NCBI GenBank assembly: GCA_963809825.1
Contig: CAWELJ010000010.1
Span: 1 to 64,000 of the forward strand
DNA: 64,000 nucleotides
Direction: 5' to 3'
From: Bog-473 sp963809825
Lineage (GTDB): Bacteria > Actinomycetota > Acidimicrobiia > Acidimicrobiales > RAAP-2
Both the position numbers and the translations under genes were made by a program. Under the pieces are notes generated by a model. The model was not told the origin of the DNA. It did not search any database and worked only from the letters and a program-made list of their open reading frames with translations. Of the stretch, positions 1 through 6,848 are shown piece by piece; the first letter of the stretch is position 1; every line of letters begins with the position of its first letter.

Positions 1-19
1 TTTCCCGCCCGACCCGGGT

Positions 20-1417
20 CTAGTCGCCGCCGGATGCACCCTCCAAGGCGCCGGGTCCAGGAGTGGCCGCAACCGCCACGGCCGGTGCAAGTGAATGAGG
101 TGGCGGCTTCAACCATCGTTCGAGCCAGGCCGAAGCAACGAAGGACACGGCGACGGCCAAGATCACCACTGAAATCACTTCGAAGGCGTCGGATTGTATG
201 AAGACCAGCGTCAGGAGCACAGACGAAAGCGGGAGACCACCGATCGCCACCGACGTCATGGCTCCGATTCCCATCGCCACCGCGTCCACCAAGGGCAGAC
301 CCGGAAGATGGGAGAAGGCAATCCCGACTGCGGCACCGATGAACATGCCGGGAAAGACGGGGCCACCTCTGAATCCGGCCAGCGATGCGCTGTAGGCGAG
401 GCCCTTGCAGCCGATGAGCAACACGATGGCCCCGAGAGACCAGGTGGCAGCGTTGTTGATCAGTGGGGACAGCCCTGATTGACCAGAGAAGAGGACGAAA
501 TGCGAACTCTTCCCAGTCTCCTCGGCGAAGAAGACCGCCAGACCGCCGATGACGAGACCGAGCAGTGGCGTCATGAGCACCTTGTGGCGAGCAACGAAGG
601 GCTGAATCTGGAAGGCCCCACGCCGGATGGCTGTGCCGACGACCGCCGCCACGAGACCGATGACGATGCTCCAGGCGAACGTGCTCCCCGCCGGAAAACC
701 GACCTTCGGGAGATTCTGCACGCCGAAAGACGTGACGCCAGTGCTCGTAAAGTCACTGAGGGCGACGAAGACGAGGGCTCCGACCCCCGACGCCACGAGC
801 CCGGGCAGCAGGATCACACTGATGAGGCCGCCACCGATCCCGGCCGCCTCCAACAACAAGAAGGCACCGACCAGCGGTGACCCGAGCAGGCTCGAGATGG
901 CCGCAAAGCTTCCCGCCGCCCCGATGACTGCGACGGCTTGCTTCGGTGCATTCTTCTTGATGAGGTGCACGATGAGCACGGCGAGGACCATGCCGATCAC
1001 GACCAACGGCATCTCCGGCCCCAGCACGCCGCCCAAGATGAGCGTTGCCAGCGACGCAATGAAGACGCTGGGCAGATCCTTCGGCCCGAAGCTTCCCCCC
1101 ATCGCGAAGCCCTCGGCGGGATTGTGACCTCCGGTACCCGGCAGGTAGCGCAAGGTCAGGCCGACGATCAGTCCACAGAACGCCAGTATGGGAAGCGGCC
1201 ACCACACGGGCGCACCATGAAAGCCGAGCTCATTGGGAAGCGTATTGAAGAAGTAGTTCTGGCCCTTGTCGATCAGCTTCAAGTAGTAGTAGGCGACGAT
1301 CGCCACCGGGATGCCCACCAGCGCACCCATGACGAGGAGCGCGATGTATCCCTTGCTCTTGACGAGATCTAGTGGTGAGGGAGGACTCGATGTAGCCGGC
1401 GCGGCTTCGTCAGGCAC
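20..1417 (-). CDS. ClC-family chloride channel/antiporter
   Basis: Predicted integral membrane protein of 465 aa that would move chloride or a similar anion across the cytoplasmic membrane. The ClC signature regions are recognisable: GTGGHNP stands at the first selectivity loop, GPEMP carries the gating-glutamate position (family form GxEGP), and GFRGGPVFPGMF is near the C-terminus. There are about ten hydrophobic segments and no CBS domains after the channel. The chosen GTG start has GGAGG about 9 nt upstream. It is the last gene of a leftward run of stress-type genes, 89 nt after the HdeD-like gene, so it may be co-transcribed with them. The altered selectivity motifs make the transported ion and the channel-versus-exchanger mode uncertain. 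Family assignment is secure. Confidence 0.87.
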   Translation of the reverse strand: MPDEAAPATSSPPSPLDLVKSKGYIALLVMGALVGIPVAIVAYYYLKLIDKGQNYFFNTLPNELGFHGAPVWWPLPILAFCGLIVGLTLRYLPGTGGHNPAEGFAMGGSFGPKDLPSVFIASLATLILGGVLGPEMPLVVIGMVLAVLIVHLIKKNAPKQAVAVIGAAGSFAAISSLLGSPLVGAFLLLEAAGIGGGLISVILLPGLVASGVGALVFVALSDFTSTGVTSFGVQNLPKVGFPAGSTFAWSIVIGLVAAVVGTAIRRGAFQIQPFVARHKVLMTPLLGLVIGGLAVFFAEETGKSSHFVLFSGQSGLSPLINNAATWSLGAIVLLIGCKGLAYSASLAGFRGGPVFPGMFIGAAVGIAFSHLPGLPLVDAVAMGIGAMTSVAIGGLPLSSVLLTLVFIQSDAFEVISVVILAVAVSFVASAWLERWLKPPPHSLAPAVAVAATPGPGALEGASGGD

Positions 1418-1450
1418 TCTCGAGTCCTCCGATCCTGCGTGAACCGAACC

Positions 1451-1466
1451 GGCGGCGATCGCCGCC
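1451..1466. other. Perfect 16-bp palindrome between the HdeD-like and ClC genes
   Basis: GGCGGCGATCGCCGCC reads the same on both strands and can form a 6-bp hairpin with a GATC loop. It lies about 40 nt beyond the stop of the HdeD-like gene and about 35 nt before the ClC start. No T-run follows on either strand, so it is not a classic intrinsic terminator. It could attenuate read-through or bind a dimeric protein. Confidence 0.4.
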
Positions 1467-1506
1467 TGGCCTATTCGTTTACAGCCATACCCGAGTCATA
1501 CGACGC

Positions 1507-2067
1507 TCAGATTTCCTTTGCCTTGCGGACTTGCAGGCTTGCAGCTATCTCGACGATGCCGTAGACGATCATTCCGAGTCCGACGATCACGCAGATGATC
1601 GAAAGTGACAGGGACGGGTAGACCAGGCACAGGATCCCGATGATCGTCCCGATCAGCCCCAAGATCACGGTCGGCCAACTGACGCCGCCATCGTCCGCGC
1701 TGAAGCCGTGGAACAGCTCCGTCACGCCTCCGATGGTCCAGAAGATACCGATGATGAATCCGAGGACGGCAACCGTCGTGGTTGTGTGGTGCAACAAGAT
1801 CAGCGCGATGACAATCGCGAGGAGCCCCATGATCACGAATCCGGTTCGCTCGCCCGAGGCACCGATCGCCCGGATGAGCTGAACGACGCCGAGGATCAAC
1901 AGCCAGATACCGATGATGATGGCGATGGTGTGCACCGACTTGCCGGGCTTGAACGTCAGCACGATACCGAAGCCGACGGTGATGACTCCGAACACGGTCA
2001 GCAGCCACCACCGCTGACCGAACTCCTTGACGCCTGCTGCCGTGTCGGTGGCACTCATGCTGGACAT
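1507..2067 (-). CDS. HdeD-like (DUF308) small membrane protein
   Basis: A 186-aa protein with about six short hydrophobic helices, each pair joined by small polar turns, in the repeated layout of the HdeD/DUF308 family. It has a hydrophilic N-terminus of about 20 aa and a charged tail ending in KAKEI. HdeD is linked to acid stress in enterobacteria; in actinobacteria the family is widespread and its function is not well defined. The start is strongly supported by AAAGGAGGG placed 5 nt before ATG. It lies 102 nt downstream of the hypothetical gene at 2170-2613 and 89 nt before the ClC gene, within a leftward stress-like run. Confidence 0.82.
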   Translation of the reverse strand: MSSMSATDTAAGVKEFGQRWWLLTVFGVITVGFGIVLTFKPGKSVHTIAIIIGIWLLILGVVQLIRAIGASGERTGFVIMGLLAIVIALILLHHTTTTVAVLGFIIGIFWTIGGVTELFHGFSADDGGVSWPTVILGLIGTIIGILCLVYPSLSLSIICVIVGLGMIVYGIVEIAASLQVRKAKEI

Positions 2068-2169
2068 TCGGACCCTCCTTTGAGCGACTGCACATTCATC
2101 GCCGCCACCGGCGATGCGGAAAGCGACGATGGGTTGTCCCGTCGCACGGCGGTCGGGACCCCAACCCGT

Positions 2170-2613
2170 TCAGCCACGCCGCCGCTGCCGACGACGCATC
2201 CCCGCCACTGAAACCGGCGAGAGCGGACGTCCCAATGGGTCGATGAACAGAGTGCATGCGCCTGATGACTCAGGCACTGAACCCTCGAGGAGCTGATACT
2301 TGTATCCAATCGAGTCAGCTCCAATCGTCGGATCGCTCAACACCACAACGCAGTCCTCCGGTCGGTCATCTCCGGCGTCGATATAGGACAGGACGGCATT
2401 CGGAGGGTCCGCGGCAAAGTTGTTGTCGCCCAAGGACCAACCTTCGACGAACTGTTCGTTCGTCATGTGACCAACGACTCGTTCGGGGCGGTCCGAGAAG
2501 TACAAGGTGGCGGGCGACACGCCCGCCAGCGTGAGCACCCCATCTGAACTTTTCGAACCGCTGGCCACTTGGACGAACATCTCTTCAACGACTTGCGCTT
2601 CGGAAGAAGTCAT
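2170..2613 (-). CDS. Hypothetical protein, about 147 aa
   Basis: Function not recognised. The protein opens MTSSEAQVVEEMF and is soluble, with no signal peptide or membrane segment; the C-terminus is arginine-rich (RRRQRRRG). I chose ATG at 2613 because AAAGGGG stands 6 nt upstream; an upstream in-frame extension of 16 codons lacks a site. It sits between the DUF1269-like gene (67 nt away) and the HdeD-like gene, so it probably belongs to the same stress-related transcription unit. The arginine tail could be an end effect of frame rather than function. Confidence 0.6.
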   Translation of the reverse strand: MTSSEAQVVEEMFVQVASGSKSSDGVLTLAGVSPATLYFSDRPERVVGHMTNEQFVEGWSLGDNNFAADPPNAVLSYIDAGDDRPEDCVVVLSDPTIGADSIGYKYQLLEGSVPESSGACTLFIDPLGRPLSPVSVAGMRRRQRRRG

Positions 2614-2680
2614 GCGAACCCCTTTCGTCAGTTGGCTGTCCCAGGCGTATCGGAATGGCACCGATGCCGAGGACAGGAGA

Positions 2681-3190
2681 TCAGCTGAGCTCCTTTGCGG
2701 TCTCCTGAACCGCCTTGTCGATGTCCTTGGGGCTCACGTCGAGCTCCTTGGCCGCGTGCTTCTCAGCCTTCAATCCGGCTTTGTTGATGGCGTCTTCAAT
2801 GGTGCTTTCGCCGACGATGACCAGGGCGGCCTCACCGGTGTCGATGATGTCCCCGAACTCCTTGACATCGGATCGCGACATGCCCTTCCAGAGATGCCCT
2901 CCTACGCCGCCGACCGCCGCGCCTACCGCCGCGCCGGCGATAAGAGAGGGAGGGAACAGGATGCCAACGACGGCACCGACCGCCGCTCCGCCCCAGGCCC
3001 CGTGTCGGGTCGCCGTCTCGTCCTTGTTGACGTGGACCTTCCCGGCGGCGTCCTTGGTGACAACCGCGGCGTCGTAGGTGCCGACCATCTTCTCGGCGTG
3101 GAGGTCCTTCACGATGTCGTAGTCGGCTCGCGCCGCCATTTCGCTGGGGTACGTACCCACGTAGACAAACATGCCGTCGGGCTTTGCCAT
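2681..3190 (-). CDS. DUF1269-like stress protein with glycine-zipper segment
   Basis: A 169-aa protein. An N-terminal alpha/beta region (about residues 5-65, beginning FVYVGTYPS) is followed by a long Gly/Ala-rich hydrophobic stretch at about 68-100 (WGGAAVGAVVGIL, then AGAAVGAAVGGVGG) and a charged helical C-terminus. This arrangement matches the DUF1269/general-stress-like membrane proteins of actinobacteria. The Gly-zipper hairpin may insert into the membrane. AAAAGGAGA lies just before the ATG. It is 57 nt downstream of the CMD-family gene and is likely transcribed from the same outward promoter element near 3678-3708. Biochemical role unknown. Confidence 0.72.
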   Translation of the reverse strand: MAKPDGMFVYVGTYPSEMAARADYDIVKDLHAEKMVGTYDAAVVTKDAAGKVHVNKDETATRHGAWGGAAVGAVVGILFPPSLIAGAAVGAAVGGVGGHLWKGMSRSDVKEFGDIIDTGEAALVIVGESTIEDAINKAGLKAEKHAAKELDVSPKDIDKAVQETAKELS

Positions 3191-3246
3191 GATGTATCTC
3201 CTTTTCTAGCTTGATTTCAGAGGGTTTCGATTGGTGAAGGGGTTGT

Positions 3247-3573
3247 TCAGGTGCCGGCTTCTGCTTCAGCCACAGCCTCAGCCACGGCGATTGCGAACCC
3301 CAGGGCTTCCGCAATGTGCTCTGCGGCCGCCATGACCCGAGCCGTCCCGATGATGGGAGCGACGGCCACCAGGACGTCTTGCACCTGTTCGAGCGTGACT
3401 CCGGCTTCGACCGATGGTCCAATGTGCGCCAGGTAGGACACGGGGCGGGCATCGACGGCAGCCAGGGCGGCGAGTCGCACCAGGATCAGCTGGTCGGCAT
3501 CCAGCCCGCACCGAGCGATCGATGCCGCAGTCATATCGGCGATGGTGTCCAGGACGGGGGTGTCGTCGGGCAT
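3247..3573 (-). CDS. Carboxymuconolactone decarboxylase (CMD)-family protein
   Basis: A 108-aa all-helical protein. The segment DADQLILVRLAALAAVDARPVSYLAHIG, followed by VEAGVTLEQVQDVLVAVAPIIG, is typical of the CMD/AhpD-like fold. The CxxC pair of true AhpD peroxidase partners is absent, so a thiol-peroxidase role is unlikely; closer relatives are small CMD proteins of unknown substrate found beside stress genes. The C-terminus is an Ala/Glu helix. AAGGAG lies before the ATG. It is the first gene of the leftward run and faces the LuxR-type regulator across a 393-nt intergenic region that holds conserved regulatory elements. Confidence 0.78.
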   Translation of the reverse strand: MPDDTPVLDTIADMTAASIARCGLDADQLILVRLAALAAVDARPVSYLAHIGPSVEAGVTLEQVQDVLVAVAPIIGTARVMAAAEHIAEALGFAIAVAEAVAEAEAGT

Positions 3574-3596
3574 GGGAGAACTCCTTGGGTCGTGTC

Positions 3597-3616
3597 TTTG
3601 GGACTTTGGCTATCAA
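3597..3616. promoter_or_regulatory. DosR-box-like sequence upstream of the CMD gene
   Basis: TTTGGGACTTTGGCTATCAA keeps about 14 of 20 positions of the mycobacterial DosR (DevR) box TTSGGGACTWWAGTCCCSAA. It lies 24-43 nt upstream of the CMD-family start, and its core GGGACTTTGG recurs at 3918. Resemblance only; no DosR gene is in this window. Confidence 0.35.
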
Positions 3617-3677
3617 CGTGGAGGGTGTGACGGTCGGTCCGTCATATGGAACGTTCACACTCATGTAGGCGAAGTGT

Positions 3678-3708
3678 CATCACCTGCCAGCCGGATTCAC
3701 CTAGGGGA
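3678..3708 (-). promoter_or_regulatory. Copy 1 of a 31-bp element flanking the LuxR regulator
   Basis: On the minus strand this reads TCCCCTAGGTGAATCC, then GGCTGGC, then AGGTGATG. It is identical at 29 of 31 positions to the plus-strand sequence at 6439-6469 on the other side of the regulator gene. It contains two AGGTGA half-sites 17 bp apart and a near-palindrome TTCACCTAGGGGAA. It points toward the CMD-family gene, whose start is about 105 nt away. Likely a shared promoter/operator, possibly the target of the adjacent LuxR protein. Confidence 0.6.
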
Positions 3709-3921
3709 ATGCCGCCCGCTTCAGGGTTGGTCGAAGTGCGGGACACAGATAGGAGCACGCGGCCCGGCCGCCGACAGCACCGTTGTGTTCGATCGGGTAC
3801 CGCACCGCCTACCGGGGGACAGCCCGCGGGCTGACGTGCCTGGCAGGCACCATCAAGGGGTCTGACGTCGCCCAGGAGGCCAGGCTCAGAGCGAGCGACG
3901 GAGTGCCGCATCAAGCAGGGA

Positions 3922-3941
3922 CTTTGGTCCATAGACCAAGG
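3922..3941. promoter_or_regulatory. Inverted repeat just upstream of the LuxR regulator
   Basis: TTGGTC-CATA-GACCAA is a perfect 6-4-6 inverted repeat, extendable to 8-4-8 with one mismatch, ending 26 nt before the regulator's ATG. It overlaps GGGACTTTGGTCC (3918-3930), which resembles half of a DosR box. Probable operator controlling the regulator. The rest of the 3574-3966 intergenic region shows no gene. Confidence 0.45.
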
Positions 3942-3966
3942 AAATCTGAACTGGCAAGCTAGCGGC

Positions 3967-6306
3967 ATGTCCACCGCGAGTGAGCCCCTGAGTCGTACGC
4001 GGGGGCCGGGTCGGTCACTCCGTGAGGTAATGCCGGAGGCCCGTCACGACACCTCTGAACTGCTGGATTCCGCCGCGGACGGCGGGGGGCACGAGCGTGT
4101 CGGGCAGGCGACCCTGGTGGCCACGAAGCTGCGGCCGCCGCCCGTGCGCGAACAGTCGATCCCGCGCGATCGCCTTCTGGAACGTCTCCGAAGCGGGTCG
4201 GACCGCAGGCTCACTCTCATCGCCTGCCCGGCGGGCTTCGGGAAGACCAGTCTTCTCTCGGCCTGGTACGGGGAAGAGGCCGCCCGGAGGCGCGTTGCGT
4301 GGCTCACGCTGGACGAGGGCGATAACGATCCTGTGGTCCTGTGGTCGCATGCGATCGGGGCGCTACGCCGCGCGAACCCCGACGTTGCCAGGTCGGCGTC
4401 AGTGTCCTCGGTCGTGGCACCGGTAATTGATCTGGTCCTGCCTCGTCTGGTCAACGAGCTAGACGGCCAGGACGAGATCACGCTCATTGTGGACGACTTC
4501 CACCGCGTTTCTAGCGAACCGGCCCGCGCCAGTGTGCGGTGGTTCATTGAACATGCACCACCGGGTTTCCATCTTGTGCTCGCCAGCAGGACCGAACCAA
4601 GCCTGCCGGTGGCCAGTCTGCGCGCACACGGCGAGCTCCTCGAGCTACGGGCCGCCGATCTGCGATTCAGCGACGAGGAAGCGGACGTATTCCTGAACGG
4701 TCGCCTCGGGCTCGACCTCACAGCCGAAGACATCGACAGTTTGGTGAGGAAGACGGAGGGATGGCCGGCGGGGCTCTATCTGGCGGCGCTCTCACTGCAG
4801 CCCGCCGCCGATCGCCAGGCGTTTGTGCGGACTTTCGGCGGGTCGAACCGTCACGTGGTGGATTTCCTCGTGACGGAGGTGCTTGAGGCGCATGACCCTT
4901 CGGCGCAAGTGCTGATGCTCCGCACCTCGGTTCTCGACAGGTTGACGGGCCCACTCTGCGATGCCGTGATGGAGCATGAGGGCTCGGCGGCAATGCTCGA
5001 TGCGCTGTCACGGACCAACCTGTTCCTCGTCCCGCTCGACGACGAAGCCGGGTCGTACCGCTTCCACCCCGTCTTCGCGCAGCTGCTCCGGGTGGAGCTC
5101 GAGCGGCGTGAACCGGGCCTGGCCCGTGGGCTGCACCGCCGCGCCTATTGCTGGCATCGTGATCACGGGACGCCCGACGAGGCGATCCAGCACGCCGTGG
5201 CGGCCGAGGCCTACGCCGAAGCAGTCGAGCTGATCGAAACCGTCTGGATCAGATACGCCAACACGTGGAGGTACGACACCGTCCTGGCCTGGCTTCGGCG
5301 GCTCCCCGACGAGGTACTGAGGAGCGAGGTGCATCTGCTCCTGATTCAGGCGTGGGTGCTCTCACTGTCTGCAAGGCAGGAGGAGGCGGGGCGGGCCCTG
5401 ATGGCGATCGACCGGCTGGGCGATCTGGACGCGGGGCCGCTGCGCGACGGTTTCAGCTCCGCTCGGGCGAGCCTGACCATGCTGCAGGCCGCATTTCCTT
5501 GGGGAGATGCCGGCGCCCAGCTGGAACATGCCCGCCAAGTGGTCGAGCTCGAGGGCCCGGGGTCGCCGTGGCGATCGTTGGCGTGCTGGGCGGTTGGCGT
5601 GGGCCTGTACTTCGAGGGTGAGCGTGACGAGGCCGACGAGTGGTTTGCGGATGCGGCGGCGTTGGCGCCCGCGAGCGCCCAGTGGCTGTCTGGTACGTCG
5701 TCGCTCGCTTATCGATCGCTGATCGCCGGCGAGCGGGGCCGTGGAGACGAGCAACGCACCCTGGCCGAGTCGGCGGCCCAATTCGGACGGGAGCATGGCA
5801 CGGAGGAGGCCGTCGGCACGGTCCCTCTGGCGGTGGGGATATCGCTGGCGGCGCGTGGCAGGCCCGAGGAGGCGCTGCCGCTGATCGAGCACGGGATCTC
5901 GCTGGCGCGGATCTTTGGCCAGCCCCTCCAGGTGGCCCATGCGCTGCTCGGCGAGGCGCTGGTGCTTCGGGCCCTGGGTGAGCACAAAGCGGCCACGGCT
6001 GCGATTGTCGATGCGAGGTCCGTTCTCGAGCACTGCCCTGATCCGGGGATCCTGGCCGACACACTGTCTGCCCTTGAGCGGCCAGCGCAGATCCGCCGCG
6101 CCCTCTCCGAGGATGACGAGCTGACGCCGCGGGAGCTCGGGGTGCTCAAGCTCCTGCGCAGCGATTTGTCGGAGCGAGACATCGGTCGTGAACTGTATGT
6201 GTCGCACTACACAGTCCATAGCCATGTTCGGTCGATCTACCGCAAGCTCGCCGTGCGCACGCGGGCCGACGCGCTCGAACGCAGCCGCGAACTGGGCATT
6301 CTCTAG
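3967..6306 (+). CDS. LuxR-family ATP-dependent regulator (LAL/MalT type)
   Basis: A 779-aa signal-transducing ATPase regulator. Walker A (CPAGFGKTSL, about residues 86-95) and a Walker B-like LIVDDFHR (about 171-178) form the STAND-type NTPase domain. A long helical TPR/MalT-like middle follows, and a LuxR helix-turn-helix (LTPRELGVLKLL to TRADALERS, about 715-775) ends the protein. MalT-type proteins bind ATP and an inducer, multimerise and activate promoters. The start has no clear ribosome site, so it could be a little further in. The gene lies between two outward copies of a 31-bp element and just downstream of an inverted repeat, suggesting it controls both flanking units and itself. Inducer unknown. 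Confidence 0.9.
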   Translation: MSTASEPLSRTRGPGRSLREVMPEARHDTSELLDSAADGGGHERVGQATLVATKLRPPPVREQSIPRDRLLERLRSGSDRRLTLIACPAGFGKTSLLSAWYGEEAARRRVAWLTLDEGDNDPVVLWSHAIGALRRANPDVARSASVSSVVAPVIDLVLPRLVNELDGQDEITLIVDDFHRVSSEPARASVRWFIEHAPPGFHLVLASRTEPSLPVASLRAHGELLELRAADLRFSDEEADVFLNGRLGLDLTAEDIDSLVRKTEGWPAGLYLAALSLQPAADRQAFVRTFGGSNRHVVDFLVTEVLEAHDPSAQVLMLRTSVLDRLTGPLCDAVMEHEGSAAMLDALSRTNLFLVPLDDEAGSYRFHPVFAQLLRVELERREPGLARGLHRRAYCWHRDHGTPDEAIQHAVAAEAYAEAVELIETVWIRYANTWRYDTVLAWLRRLPDEVLRSEVHLLLIQAWVLSLSARQEEAGRALMAIDRLGDLDAGPLRDGFSSARASLTMLQAAFPWGDAGAQLEHARQVVELEGPGSPWRSLACWAVGVGLYFEGERDEADEWFADAAALAPASAQWLSGTSSLAYRSLIAGERGRGDEQRTLAESAAQFGREHGTEEAVGTVPLAVGISLAARGRPEEALPLIEHGISLARIFGQPLQVAHALLGEALVLRALGEHKAATAAIVDARSVLEHCPDPGILADTLSALERPAQIRRALSEDDELTPRELGVLKLLRSDLSERDIGRELYVSHYTVHSHVRSIYRKLAVRTRADALERSRELGIL

Positions 6307-6438
6307 GAGCGTCCGGGCGAACGCAACAGACGCCGCCGGTCGGCAGCGCCGGCCATGTCTTTGTTCCATCTTCTGTCAACAATGGTCGGTGTCCGGCCGG
6401 CTGTGAGGTCCGTGCACTGGTTAAGCCGGCCAACAGCC

Positions 6439-6469
6439 TCCCCTAGGTGAATCCGGCCGGAAGGTGATG
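6439..6469 (+). promoter_or_regulatory. Copy 2 of the 31-bp element flanking the LuxR regulator
   Basis: Inverted partner of the element at 3678-3708, with only two mismatches in 31 positions. It includes CCCCTAGGTGAATCC and a second AGGTGA half-site 17 bp on. It ends 35 nt before the small gene at 6505, so it should lie in that gene's promoter and point away from the regulator. Confidence 0.6.
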
Positions 6470-6504
6470 TCGAGTCGCCTCGCGGAATGTAAAGCTGCCT
6501 CGAA

Positions 6505-6735
6505 ATGGACAACAACTGGGCGCAACCCCGCAGCTACCGCCTTGTTCTTCGCGGGGAGCTCGGCGATTCGTTCGGAGTCCTGTTTGACGGCATGCAGTTG
6601 CAGCGGCTCGCGGGCACGACCGTGCTCACCGGCGACGTCACAGATCAGGCGCACCTTCTCGGGCTCATCGAGCGAGTCCAGGAACTTGGCGTCGAGCTCG
6701 TGTCCGTCAATCCGGACCACGGAACGGACGGGTGA
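6505..6735 (+). CDS. Small conserved partner of the LuxR regulator, unknown function
   Basis: A 76-aa soluble protein. It contains YRLVLRGELGDSFGVLF, then GMQLQRLAGTTVLTG and DQAHLLGLIERVQELG, giving a short beta-beta-alpha pattern ending in ELVSVNPD. From memory, small proteins of this pattern often stand beside MalT-type LuxR regulators in actinobacteria, but I know of no assigned function. The pattern (a strand, TVLTGDVTDQA, then a helix) could be an anti-regulator or ligand-binding fold; that is inference. The start is the first ATG after the 31-bp element; no strong ribosome site is visible. Confidence 0.65.
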   Translation: MDNNWAQPRSYRLVLRGELGDSFGVLFDGMQLQRLAGTTVLTGDVTDQAHLLGLIERVQELGVELVSVNPDHGTDG

Positions 6736-6848
6736 AGGCCCCGAGTACACCTGGCACTCCGAGCCAGAACCAGAGCACGCTGCTGTCCGGTTATGGGTGA
6801 TTTTGACTCCGTAGCCTGCTGTCGCCCAGCGAATCGAAGGGATCAGTC

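Noticed and set aside
1451..1466. The perfect GC palindrome as an intrinsic terminator
   Set aside because: No T-run follows on either strand, so it is kept only as an unexplained palindrome.
3678..6469. The 31-bp inverted repeats as ends of a transposable element
   Set aside because: No transposase lies between them, no target-site duplication flanks them (GAAGTGT on the left, TCGAGTC on the right), and both sit at promoter distance from genes.
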